Below are positions 47,255 to 59,897 of a stretch of 64,000 bases of DNA, piece after piece. Each line of letters begins with the position of its first letter. The first letter of the stretch is position 1. The stretch lies in NCBI GenBank assembly GCA_026315105.1, contig CM048744.1, positions 353,463,168 through 353,527,167 on the forward strand. The letters run 5' to 3'. The notes below the pieces were generated by a model. It saw nothing but the letters and a program-made list of their open reading frames with translations, made no database searches and was not told the origin of the DNA. The DNA comes from Locusta migratoria. Lineage: Eukaryota > Arthropoda > Insecta > Orthoptera > Acrididae. A program made the translations under genes and the position numbers.

Positions 47255-47430
47255 ACACTCCCCAGTGGCATAATGGTTAGTGCAACTGCCTAGTAAACAG
47301 GAGAACCTCAGTTCGAATGCAGGCTGAGCACAAATTTTCAACTTTCCCCATTGATTTATTTCAATGACAAATGTAAGCCGGATGTGGAAATTATTAATGC
47401 CACAGATATAAACTTAATGCTGGGTGGCAT
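47255..47430 (+). repeat. tRNA-derived SINE-like sequence
   Basis: 'cagtggcataatggttagtg' fits an A box and 'cagttcgaatgcaggctgag' a B box (GTTCGAATGC). A body with 'caaattttcaactttcccca' follows, which I recall from insect SINE tails. It may be a different SINE family from 24091-24285. Borders are not firm. Confidence 0.5.
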
Positions 47431-49136
47431 TTTCTTGTACATTTACAAGGATTGGGCTTAAAAATTATGTAATAATAATGAACTGCTTCGGTGAATATGG
47501 AAGAAAAGTTTAAAATAAGACTTTTTTGAGGTCGATAATTGATATGCAAAAAACCATTGAAAAACATTATCATTGATCAAAAAAAAACAAAAATGTGTTT
47601 ACTCCTCCAGTCATCCAAGTTTAGATTTTCCATGGTTTCTCTAAATTGTGCAAGAGAGACCTTGAACATCATGCCCATTGACCTTTTCATTGATGGGAAT
47701 TAAAATGCAATTTCTGTCCATTATTGAAGAAGAATCTGATATATATCCTGTCTGTAGAGGATTTTGTGTATTTATTTATTTATTTATTTAATTTATTTAT
47801 TATGTTTATGAGCTTTTATAAAAGCTTGTACTGATGTCAAAAAGACTGAATTGTGTTTAATTAAGAAATTGGGTTTTAATGAGCTGGATATAAATGGCAT
47901 TGGTAGTTGTTGTGGAGAAGATTGCTGCAAATAAAAGGAACTGAATACCAGGTTCTCTCATTATTAGAAAAGATGGTACTTTTCGAGTTGCATGATGTGG
48001 GAATTATTTCACAAAGCAATCTGCATGAATCTTGCAGTTTCGTATTACTTGTGTTAACACAAAGTTCACTGCTGGTTTGCTCTGATGCTCTGTGGAGTTC
48101 TCCTGACCCATTCTTCTGTCATTATTATTATTGTTATTATTCTTATTATTATTATTTTGCTGGGCTTCCATTATCAAATGCAGACATGTATTGAACAAAA
48201 CATTTTTTTGCATCCAGGTACTTAAAACAGGAGATATTGCCTTGTGGATACACTCTTCAAATTTGACACTGTCTTAATATATTATTTTTGTTGTCTGAAT
48301 TGTACTTGCCATTTATAATGCAGGCATTTCTTTCTTTATTAGTCATCCTATTTGTATCAGGCTTCATTGGTTTATTGCTATTCCATCTTCCCTATAGACC
48401 CCATCATCACTATTATGCATTGACTGTGATGGTCTAAAATGGAAATAGTATAGGTTCAGAAAAAAAATAATAATAAACAAAATTTGTGTGTTTAAGGTAG
48501 TGGTGAAAACTGATCAGTTATTTCAATACAAACATTGTGATCATATTGATTTTTATTTTCTTTTAAGATCACCATTCTTTTTTTTTTACAAATGAGATCA
48601 TTTTTAGATCTAGTGTTTCTTGATGACTGGAACTCTTGTGAAGCAACTCTGTCTGTGCTTCACGGAGAACACTGCTCAGGCCTTACAGACAGACCAATTT
48701 CTCATCAGTTCCACGGTTGTCAAGGAACAATGGAGCTGAACAAGATTTCTTTTGTAGATCGGAATAAAAATTAATGTGATTGATTGTTTATATTGAAATA
48801 AAATATATTAACATAGATTGCTGCCGCTTATGAACAATGTTCCAAACACTGTTCTTTGTAATTGTGTTAACATCGAAATCTTCATTTTTATAAACTATTG
48901 ACACGTGGAACTCCCGATGTCTTTAGTTTAGCATAAGCTAAATGAAACTAAAAGTTAATACAGCTGATTAATGATGAATCAGCCAGTTTGATACCGTTAT
49001 CACCACTAGGTGTTTCTAATTATTTCATTATTAACTAGCTTGTTGCTGGTTTGTACATTTTATCAAAACTAAACACAGCTCATGTCAATTTTTTGACAAA
49101 ATAGTAGGAAATAGTACTCATTATTGTGTTTAGATG

Positions 49137-49140
<4 letters not shown>

Positions 49141-49169
<29 letters not shown>
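49141..49169. repeat. (GT)n microsatellite
   Basis: About 14 GT units. Confidence 0.9.
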
Positions 49170-49171
<2 letters not shown>

Positions 49172-49600
49172 ACTCTTAGTATGCAAAAGTCATAACTGCT
49201 GCAATCAAAGAATTACAATGTTCCTGTACTAAGTGTTTTGAATAAGTGTGTTCTCTCTCAGATAAAGAATGAAAGCGGATTTTCATAGGACCTTTCACGG
49301 CATAAAGTGTGTTTTCATGTGTAATACTTAAACAGTATAAAATGTTCTTGTATTTCTTATAGAAGGCAAATGAGAAAACAATTTGCAGTTTTTTTAGTTC
49401 TACTAACAAATGTTAGTGGAAGTACAATTAAAATGTATTTACTTCTTGGTGGTCTTTCAGCAATATAAAACAATTAAATAAGTGGTGTGTACACCTATAA
49501 GAGGTTGATTTGAGTGACACAATGTATGAAAGATCTAACAGCTACTGTGTAGATGGAAAACAGGCATGACAATGAAACACCAATAAGCTACAATATGATA

Positions 49601-49725
49601 TGATTCTTCAGTTTCTCCCGGCGTATTTGATAATCAAAATATCCACGGGTATACTGCCGGTCTATAGTGTCTATAGTGCCCATTGGACACTATAGACCGG
49701 CAGTACACCCGTGGATATTTTGATT
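49601..49725. mobile_element. Isolated Penelope-like element end in head-to-head arrangement
   Basis: 49601-49671 matches 63041-63111 almost base for base ('gattcttcagtttctcccgg', 'aatatccacggg', 'actgccggtctatagtgtc'). 49686-49725 is the reverse complement of 49632-49671, giving 40-bp arms with one mismatch and a 14-nt gap. No RT or endonuclease sequence is present. Penelope-like elements are known for inverted pseudo-LTR arrangements; this looks like such an end left without a body. Confidence 0.75.
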
Positions 49726-50516
49726 ACAATATGATAAATTTTCTTAGATTATTAGTGTTTCTTCTGTCCTGTAGGGGAGCAATTCTGACTGCTGTATAGT
49801 TCTAATCTGAGAGGTGGTTGGTCAGATATGCACTGTGACAACACAGTTTCAATGCTGTCAAGAATATCTGCTTTTAGTAATGCAATATTGCTCTTACGAT
49901 GTGTGTGGTAAGAACAGTAAAAAAATATTTTTGTGGGAAATATAAAAAAATGTATGACAACAGTTCTGAGAAGATTTGCGAATGGTTGGGTAGCGGGATG
50001 GAAATCTTCATAGGTAGAATTTTTTTATGTGTGGTTTTTACAACAGAGTACTTACAGAATAATGTGTGTGTGGTGTTTATGAAAGTGTCTTGCATATGTC
50101 CTCTAATGACCATATCTTCTGAATGAATGTTTCATAACACTAAGAACCTTTAGCTTGTAATGAAAACATTCTCCACCACATCTTTCCTTCTTGTATTAGA
50201 CCAGCATGCCAAAAAATGCCTGTAAATTTTGTAAGATTGGGATGAGAGAGGTAATTTGAATTGGAGTTAACATCTATCTCAGAGATGTATTTGTATATTT
50301 CAGTAGAATGAAGCATGGTTCAAATTAAATCTGGTCTGATGTATATCTTTGATTTTCCAAGCAGTATTTATTGGTATTTGTGGTGATTAAAAATACTCAT
50401 GATTGAAAAAAATAGGTGTTAGATTGTGTATTTGAAAAATGTTACTGGGGCCTTTCATGTCAGATGTTTTAAATGACTCAGTAAATAAATTTTTCAGTTA
50501 AGATCAAAATGTGGTT

Positions 50517-50650
50517 ATCGTGTCCCTCCTCCTCCTCCTCCTCCCCCCTCCCCCCTCCCCCCTCCCCCTCCCCTTTCTCCCTATCCCTCCTCCCTCCCTC
50601 TTCCCTCCCCCCCCTCCCTCCCTCCCTCTGCCCCCTTCCCTGTTACCCCT
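50517..50650. repeat. CT/C-rich tract
   Basis: About 130 bp of CCT and CCCT words with little purine on +, including ccctcc and cccctcccccc blocks. Low complexity; open frames across it are artefacts. Confidence 0.9.
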
Positions 50651-52848
50651 TTTTTTTTTTCAATTTATTGTGCATTTTGTTGGTATTGGTACAGTAATTA
50701 TTTTGCTGTAGTGCAATTCAATAAATAGTTCCATTCTATGGTAATACCTCTACAGACAGGTTATACAAATCTCTACTTTTACTTTACTTCCTATCCTATG
50801 AAGAGGTAATAATTCGGAAACAGAAAGAGCTCTGCTTTCCTGACTGATTCTGGAGCTTTATGGCAAGATATCTTTATATTTTATGCCTCTATTTGTTCTT
50901 CCCTTTATTAACAACAATGGGCTGTTACACCATTCTCTTTAATCATTACACATAGTAAAAAGGTACATTTTCAGTACAGGTAGATGTTGTGTAGTAGGAA
51001 AAATTTGATTGCTAGTTAAGCCTTCTTTCTTTTTGAGTGTATAGCAAGACATAATTTTCAAGTTGGTACCTTTTCCTTAAGTGCATATTCACTACAATTC
51101 CACAGCAAGCCATTTTCTGAATAAAGTTCCAATTTTCTTGTACAGTTTTACTGTTCCAAACTGTGGTATTGCATTATATTTGGTATTAGCACAGAATACA
51201 AAATATAAAATGAATTTTAAACAGAAAGTTACTGTCACTTAAATTAATGTAAAATGATTCAAGTTAATAGTGAAATAGCCTTTCTGATATAATAGTAAAT
51301 GAGTCATTCCTTACAACTGAAATTTTATATTTATTATGTAACAATGTACCATATTTATGGTTAAAAATTATAATAATAATTACAAGATTGCTGCAGAATC
51401 ATCATTTCTTTTTCCTGTATTAATTGTTCCATAATTCTAGGGAGCACATACTTGCCATACATATAGGTTATGGTTTTATCTAATGCTTTGGAGACACTCG
51501 TGTAATTAATCTCAGATTTCAAATAACTGTTATTGTGTATATTTGTTGTTCTTCATGGTCCATTGATCTTAAGCATTATCAAAATTTACAGTAATAAAAA
51601 TGCTACTTCTATTAAAAGTATTGTCAATTTGCATTGTAAATTGATTCTTACTGAATTAAAACTAGTGAAAATGCTCATTGTTTAGATTACTTGCAAAATA
51701 ACATCCCAACTGTTTTAATTTGATTTATGTTACTGAAATGTATTTTGTGTCATAGAAAGATAGGAGTGTCGTGTATGTGGGCAAAGAGCTTTAGCATAAC
51801 AAAACAATTTTATGAAATTCATCCTTTGTAAACTATGTTATAATGGTTAGAAATGAACATTAACGTTTCCGCTTTACATTCCAATCAACCCCATTCCAAC
51901 ACCATTGCACATCGTATCACCCTCCCACTTCTGAGTCTTTACTCTGACTTTAGATTTATGGCTAATAATACAAAGTTTTTATAGTGTGCTCTGGCCTGAT
52001 AATTGTCGTCAATGTAGGACAGGAATGGTGCCATATATATGACTAGAATACATTCTTAGCAAAAACACAAAACGACTTTACAAAAGATGAGACAATTTAT
52101 TAACTGTAACATTGTTGGTGACAGTATGTTATATGAATTTCCCAAGATTTCTTAATTGTCGTATTTGAGTTACTGAAAAAAGGGAAGGAAGAAAATCTAA
52201 AATTGGGAAAAAATTGATAGTCCCATTTTAGAAAATAATCTGAAGTAACAGATGGTGTGCTTGGATAAAAATAAACAGCAAATTGTTTACCGGTTACCTA
52301 CCATAGCAACACCCAGATAAAATAGATGTGTGATCACACTTTCTGTTTTCCCCATTTGTCAAATCAATTTCCTCTTCACAGTTGTCAAATCACTCTCTTT
52401 TCCACAATTATCAAATTGCGCTTCTGTCACAACTGCTGATTAATACGTAGCTGCTGACAGTTGCTGTCTTTGCTGTTGTTGTTATAATTTTTCGTATATG
52501 CTTCATTTGTTTGTATGTTATATGCGAAGAAGGATGTGAAATTGCATACAAATGTGAGAAAGCTGTCACCTAAAGTAAAGTCAGTATTGAACTTTATAAC
52601 AGAAAGCATATGAATGTACTCAGTAATGGAAACCCAAAGCCGATGTTATTGAAGCCACATTATTCTTGCTCAAAATGCAGATCTGATATACTCAACTTGG
52701 AAACACTTTGTAATCATGGTATAGCTACTAGGTAGTTGGTGAATGTAATCCCAAACTTGAGTTGAATTTTAAAGGTGTGGAGACGTTACCAATTATGAAG
52801 GAAAGTTTCAACAGTAAATTTGGAATACTAAATAATGATGATCTATTA

Positions 52849-54069
52849 GGCCGGTATTACACTATCAAATTATTGGACAAAGAATTGGACGAAAAAATTG
52901 GATGAAATATTGGTCATATTTTTTGACAAAGAAATTGGATGAAACGCAAAAGGGGGTATTACACTATCATCCAATATTTTGTCAAATTTGCTGCAAAATG
53001 GCGTTGTAATGCTCAGCTGTTGTTTATACTATAGTTGCATTGTGTCTGCATTTAGAAGAGAAGGAGGGAAAAAAAGAAAAGGAAACGCACTTGGATGAAA
53101 CCGTGGGTGTCAGAGCGAGATAAATAAAATTTGTTACGGGACCGGGAGGATTTTCCTTTTTTATGCTGTTGGCAGAACAGCCAGGCCGTTCACTGCTAAT
53201 TATTTTGTCGCTCTTCATCCTTCACAGTTTGCAATAGAGTAACGAAAAGGCTGACTCAAACAGTGTATACAAATAAGATTGTTAAGTTGATATAGCAAGT
53301 TTCATTAAATAACGTTTTAAATGGAAAATGTGAGCACTGACAAAGAGGATAATCTAAATTGTTTATGACGTTATTAACAATGTAAGGGGGGAAACATTGC
53401 TGATAAAGTAAATAGGCTCATTTATTTCCTTACAAAAATTGGCTGACGTATTTATATGTACATAGATTCACTTGCAAACAGATGTCGATGTTTTGAAAGT
53501 TGTTTCATTTCTCAGAACTTAGCACACCACGTTACCAAAATCATACATTCTAAAATCTGCTTCGGCCGTATTAAGATTTAGGGGTATTACTTCTTCAATT
53601 CCGATAGTATATAATGACTTTTTTACATCACGGATTGTAACTCAACCTCACTTTTGCTGCAGGGTATTGGGCTACGCGAATTGACGTGACGGACAGTGTG
53701 AATTGGCCTTGTCACCTGTTATACAACACCCTATCTGATTTTTTTTTTTTTTAATTTTGTTGTTGCTAGAAAACACTACACAAACATTCCACTACTAGCC
53801 ATGTTTACGAATACGAACGTTATGTCCAAGTAATGTCAAATATTTAACCTCCAAATAAAACAGCTGTAGTGGCAAGGAAGCTGTATACTACTAGCGCTCC
53901 AAGCGGTCACATTTCTCACTGCAGGAAACGGAAGACGAGCGATTTCTTTGATCAAATCTAGGCCGAGGCCTTAGATTGGATGAAATATTGGACGATGTTC
54001 CCATTACACTACGTCCAATTTTTATTTGTCCAATCCTTTGACAAATAATTTGATAGTGTAATACCAGCC
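52849..54069. mobile_element. PIF/Harbinger-like element with TTA target duplication
   Basis: The left end GGCCGGTATTACACTATCAA and the right end, reverse-complemented GGCTGGTATTACACTATCAA, continue with similarity for about 60 bp ('attattggacaaa' / 'attatttgtcaaa'). TTA lies on both sides (52846-52848 and 54070-54072). GG(C/G)C-GG-type ends and a 3-bp TTA (TWA) duplication are typical of PIF/Harbinger. An inner copy of 'ggtattacactatcatccaa' lies near 52957. No transposase or Myb-like frame is seen in the 1221 bp, so it is non-autonomous. Confidence 0.8.
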
Positions 54070-55119
54070 TTACCAACAATTGACTTTTTAAGGCCTTTAA
54101 CACTAAATGCATTTTATATTTTCTTATGAGTTGCTAGTTGCCTTGGAGATATTTATTTTGATATACATTCAGTGTCTTTAAATTATTTAATCCCTTAATT
54201 AAAAATTTTATCATCTACAGGTGTCCCTAATTTGATATAACATACCCTTACGTTACACTGGTAAAATTGAATTCAGTTCTGTTTCCTCCAACACTAGTTG
54301 TGCTCTTTGTTGCACACTCCACATTTCTTGATGCATGACTTGGACAACATGCACTACCAGTGTTCCTTAACTCTTTTCCAACTGGCTGAACTGAGGAGGA
54401 CAGGATGTTTGATAAAGGCCCCCACTCTATGGGAACAGCTACAGATAGATGGTTTAGTAGTAATTAACGGAGACCGACATCTGAGTGTATTTATCCCCTT
54501 ATGTTATTTTCCACTGACTAAAAGCAGGATTTACATTGATCCACAACAGTAGAAATAGGTTGTTGCCAGTATCATATTATCAGAGTACCATAACAAACAA
54601 ACAGCTGCTACTGGGAAGACATCTAATGTTATCATTTGCGTCTGCGCAGTTGCAGTTTACTTAGATTAGTCATAATCAACAATGAAGTCCAAGCTGGTGC
54701 TTTTTTACAATAATGTAATTATAGAATATCAAAGAGTGATGACTGGGTGCTGAAGCAGATATGCAGATATAAACAATGTGGATGTGGTGTCACAGACAAA
54801 AGATGGAAAGTCTAGGAGTGATTCACAAAAATATTGTAAAAAGAATTGATTGTCTCTCACTATACAGACAAGCACACTTAAAAGGTTTCTTGATATTTCA
54901 GCTTTCATCCCAAGCAGCCTTCTTTAGAAATACACACGCTCATACTCATTCATAGAAGTACTAGTTAGACATACGTGACCACTGTCTCCAGCCACTGTGA
55001 TGAGATAACAATGCTCAACATCTCTCGGTTGGTAGTGGTAATGAGAAGGCATCATGGTGAGGGAGCAGGAGGAAAATGATGCAAGATATGACTGGAGGAA
55101 TATGCCAATGCTGTCTGGT

Positions 55120-55900
55120 GGAGGACTATATGCGCCAGAACAAGCTGTTAGGTGTTGTCTCGGTGGAATGGTCGTATGAGGGAGGAGGGGTGGGGGGCAG
55201 GGTGTATGAGAAGAGGGGGTGGCTAGAGGGTGTTTGAGAAATTGAAAGGCATACTTGGGGCGGGAATGTGCCCAAGGAAAGAGAGGTAGTTGAGATCTGG
55301 TTGGTTATGGAACATAGGATATGCCTGCATGATTTAGATAGAAAGCTGGTGTTGGTACGAAGGATCCACATGGTACAGGCTGTGAAGCAGTCATTAAGTG
55401 AACAAATCATTTAGCACCACATTTTCAGCAACTAGATGGCCCAGCTGTGTGTTGCCAAAGTTTTTTGATGGCCACTCTAACAGATAAACAGCTGAATTAG
55501 TTGTCATGCCCACATTGTAGCTCAGTTTGTAAATGCCATGATGGCTGTTTCAGGTTGCTCTGCCTTTTATGAGGCAGGTGCCTGTGGCAGGTGGTGATGC
55601 AATGATGTATAGGACAAGTCTTACATGTAGATATGTTGCAGAGATATGAGCCATGATACGAGGACTTTTGAGCTGGGATGTAGGAGGGACATAAAGGATG
55701 TCCGTAGGTTTGGTGAGCATTGGAATACCCCTGTCCATAGGTTTGGTGAGCATTGGAATACCCCTGTCCAAGGGTTGGAAAGAAGGTGTTGATATTTTGG
55801 TGGAATGTGGCTAGAATGTTCTCACCTTTGGTCCAAATTATGAAGATGCCATCATTGAATCTGAACCAGATTCTTTCTTTTTAAAGGAGGATGCCTCTAG
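55120..55900 (-). repeat. Dispersed repeat family D, copy 3
   Basis: Similar on the - strand to 18480-18620: both have a 'cagcaactga..' / 'cagcaactag' side and an NDCFTACTMWI / NDDFTAYTICI-like reading. It contains a 33-bp tandem duplication (55700-55732 and 55733-55765) with one mismatch. No known domain. An adjacent Penelope-like fragment (56350-56700) may be part of the same insertion. Confidence 0.45.
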
Positions 55901-56229
55901 ATGGCCCATGTATAGGGTAATAAGTAAGCATTAGATGGTGTCACAGTAGTCCATTGCTATACCGCTAATTTATTTGTTGGTGATACTTTCAAAGGAGAAA
56001 TAGTTGTGGGTGAGGATGTAGTTGTATGGAAGAAGTTGTACATTTGGAGTCGTGTTGTGTAAGGTATTGCTCAACAGTGGCAACACCATAGGCATTGAGA
56101 ATGTTACTGTAGAGGGAGATGGTATTACAGTGATGAGCATGGTATCAAGTGATAAAGGGTCAGGAACTGTGGAGATTCAGTGGAGGTAATTGTTGTTGGT
56201 GTGTGTTTTTATTTATTTATTCATTCACT

Positions 56230-56254
56230 TTATTATTATTATTATTATTATTAT
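56230..56254. repeat. (TTA)n microsatellite
   Basis: About eight TTA units, with no coding content. Confidence 0.85.
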
Positions 56255-56349
56255 AGAGGTGGTAGGTTATGGGTAAAAGGTTCTCTGGAACGGAAAGGGG
56301 GGAGGGGGAGGAGTTACTGAAATCAGCCATATGGGGTGTCCTGGGTGGT

Positions 56350-56700
56350 TTGGTTTATGGACTTAGAGTACCTAGAGGGAAGGAATTCATGATTGGACAG
56401 GGGTTATGAGACAGAGACTGAGGGGAGAGGTTGAGGATTTGAGGAGGGACTGGAAATGATTTTGGACTACTCAAATGAGGACACAGTTCATAGGTGTATG
56501 AATGTAACAGTTGGTGGTGTCCCTGCACAGTGTAATTCTTATGGTTCAAAACTACAGTGGTGCAGCCTTTCTCAGCAGATAGGATTATACATTTGGGATC
56601 AGTTTTTAGGTGGTAAACTGCATTTCTTTCTGTAAGTATAAGATTGGTTTTCTTGTAGATTGAGCATACACAAAGGAATACTCCTCTCATGACACAGTAC
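56350..56700 (-). pseudogene. Penelope-like RT N-terminal fragment, reverse strand
   Basis: The - strand frame reads TERNAVYHLKTDPKCIILSA then EKGCTTVVLNHKNYTVQ. This resembles the 'ADKG-TVVLN--DY' motif that opens Penelope-type RTs. Downstream RT motifs are not continuous. It is a decayed fragment of a copy different from those at 35.8 and 63 kb. Confidence 0.45.
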
Positions 56701-57359
56701 CACCATGGACTGGATCAATCGAATCACTTTCTCCACCAGGATTTTGACTACCTCTCATGCTACCCTGAAATATGGAATAATCTACTTACTGTGGTCTCCA
56801 CCATACTCCACTCCTCCTACCAACTCCTTGCCTGATGGCTTATTTTCCTGCATTACATCTAGATCTATGAAGGTACATTGCATCGTGTCTCATAGGCACT
56901 TCACCATTTTTGGTACTTGGCCATAACTGATCCACTAAATAGCAGTAATGCACATTTTAGTTGCCCATGCTGACTGGTGAGTAACAGACGGTCATTTGCA
57001 GTTAATGCATGTGTGCGGCAGCATAGTGACTCGACATTGTTAGAGAAACAACAACATTTCAGTGCAGTGAAAACAAAATTGTGCACCTATTGCATTTAAA
57101 AAAAAATCTTTTTATATGTGTGTGCTTGCTTGACAACTGTCCGACCAATGTTTGCTACTACCAAGGTATAATCATCTACCTACCTCGTACCATGTTCAAT
57201 CAAGATATGATTCACTGTGAAGATGCACCATGAGTGTGAAACTCGTCACTGAAAAATAAAATTTTTAATTGTAACAGAGACACACGTTTTTGTTTTCATT
57301 GAAAGTGTTAGAGATTTTAAACTAGATTTAATACCATCTTTATAATGTTAAGTACATGA

Positions 57360-58269
57360 AGAAGAGAGACATTGCAAACACTATCTTTGGTTTGATCAAG
57401 AAACTTGAAGATGCCACTATACTGACATCCTGGAGGCTGAAGAGCTGATGCAAATGCCTTCCAAGGATATTACTGATGTTGAACCAATTTTTGAGTCTTT
57501 TACTGTTTATGTAGCAAATGACTGTGTTCTTATCGAGGCAAGAAGGTAACTGAAACAGAACAGGAAGTCTGGTCATTTGAAACAATTATGCCTAACTTCA
57601 GAACAGTCAAGGATAGGAAATACCTAACTCGTTATCAGTGGTATTATGAACAACAAGGAACCAAATGTGAGAAACCCCAGGTCACATCAGATTATGTTTA
57701 GTCTACTTTTCAAGAGGCAAGGGTTACTCTCATGGCTGTGCAAGATGTTGCTATAAGGTGGTGGGCATGCACGAAAGCTAGAATGGTTTGACTGATTTCA
57801 AAGCTGGATCTACCAAGGTGTTGAAGTTTTAACGCAGTTCACAAGATCGTGTGTCGCAAAGTTATGCTGTTTGTAACACACAAACATGCTCAAGCGCTAG
57901 AAGAGAGAGCGCATTCTACAATTGCATTTGGTATTCATTTCATGGACAATATAGTTCCTAATTATTCAGCACCTGAAAAAACTGCACAAAGTGAATTTAA
58001 TCATGACATTCAGAGAGACCATACACTATCTACTCTGGGTGCAAGAGATACAATTGTTGGAGGGAAATCAGCGTCTGGAATATCACATTCATATACAATT
58101 CAGCCAATTACATTCAGTGGAAGGTAGACTAATTTCTCCACTACTCATAGTCTTCCATGAACAAAGTGGTACATTTGGTCCACTTGTGCAAAAGAACGTG
58201 AACTGTCCTCCAAACATACACATAATAGCTTCAAAATCAGACAAACTGAAATGGGGTGGTAAGATAACT

Positions 58270-58348
<79 letters not shown>

Positions 58349-58560
58349 CCCCTTTCCTCTTCCCATTCCCCCAACCCAATGTTGGAACAAAATTATGTCT
58401 TGTTCTGGATTCATGCACCCCCATGAACCACAGACATTGCCGAGGTGGGGTGGCTTGCGTGCCTCAACGATTCATGTTCATTTCATCAACAGGATCTCTC
58501 CAAAATTCAAGATAAACACTTAGAGGTAACAACCATGAGGATTGAAGCAGCTGGTTCCCT
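57360..58560 (+). pseudogene. Decayed pogo-like (CENP-B type) DDE transposase
   Basis: Pieces in three frames keep the order of a pogo-like transposase: a start-like piece RKYLTRYQWYYEQQGTKC (57617-), FKAGSTKVLKFKRSSQDRVS (57799-), then SHSYTIQPITFSG (58085-58123) followed after a frame switch by GRLISPLLIVFHEQSGTFGP and PPNIHIIASKSDKL. A (CT)n run (58271-58344) interrupts it. The order resembles pogo/Tigger-like proteins I remember from insects; the catalytic aspartates could not be placed with certainty. Confidence 0.5.
58271..58344. repeat. (CT)n microsatellite
   Basis: About 37 CT units, inserted into or expanded within the pogo-like relic. Confidence 0.95.
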
Positions 58561-59897
58561 ACATTTTTGGTAGTCTCTTAAACAGGGACGTATTTACAGT
58601 CTTTGTGCTCCAAGGGGAGCATTTTTCAGATGGTGTATCACTTGCTTAACCTTATAGCCAGTATTTCTGCTGCTCCCTAGATTTGACTGTTACCATCTGC
58701 TGTTTAAATAACGAAGAATTCAAAGACAGGCCAGCTTTGTCTGCAGTATTCCAGAAATTGTTAGTTATCATGCCTACAGACAACTATAATCTGTTCATCC
58801 AAGTTGCATACTTGACTACATTTTTCAAACATCTGCCACTGTTGGTCTTATTTATGTATTCGATAGTTTCTTGCTTTCTGGTTCAAATTAAACTGTTATA
58901 TGGTCAACAATCAGAAGTATTATGCTTGTTTTTTAATGCCTGTGCTAACAGTTTGGACAAATATAGTTCTTGTATCAAATGTCGCTGATTATTCTTCGGG
59001 AGAGGCAGCTCAACTGTCATGAGTGCAGGATCACCTAGGTATAACATTGCTTTCAATACAAGATGCATCTGTATTTGTTTTAATGTGTTATTACTATAAG
59101 TTTAATATGTTGACATGTAATAAAATTTAAAAAAAAAAAAAAGAAAAAAAAAACTGCTCATTCTTTTGTGGAGACCTTGTGCATATTATTCAAATTTGAG
59201 AATAATTCAAGTGATGACACAGAATTGCAAATAAAGTACTGAGGCACTATATAATATTCCTATAACCTTGTACCTGAATTCCGACATCCATAGGATGTGT
59301 TCCAAGGTAAGTAATCAATGTAGGAGTCAGAATGGGAAGGTGATAAAGGAGTGATATTTTAGTAACTGAATTGGTGCAGCTCATGTTTTGTAGTTAACTA
59401 ATCAAGATGTGAGGTAACTGTTTTTCCAGTGGATATTACCAGTTTTTACGTTATTTGTAATATGTAGTAATCTTACCTTTATCAAAGACTAATTGACAGT
59501 CACACTAGACGTGGTAAAGAATCTACTCCTTTTTGGTGGCATAGTTGTTGGCTATTAGAGCCAGGTTGAAGAGGAAAAAACACATTTATGCAGACAAAAA
59601 TGACGAGGGATCTTACACTGTACCTAGAGAACAGAAGTTGGGCAAATGATGACGAGTTGTTGGCAGTTGTGGGCTTTTGGAATTTTGGGATAAAACTTGC
59701 ATTAGACAGGTTCCTTGCCATTTGTAGAAATATGTGGTTTAAGCTAGTGGTAAATTTAGGTTTTTGGTCCAGGGAAGGGGTTGGGGGGCTAAGCTCATAG
59801 AAATTTTGTGGCATTGGTTTAAGCACTAGAAGGTTTGTGGAACGTTTTGTGAGTAGGGAAATTATCCTTTTAGATAGGTAGAGAGGAAGTTAAGAGT

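Noticed and set aside
50509..50711. Pro/Ser/Leu-rich open frames
   Set aside because: They come from a CCT-rich low-complexity tract.
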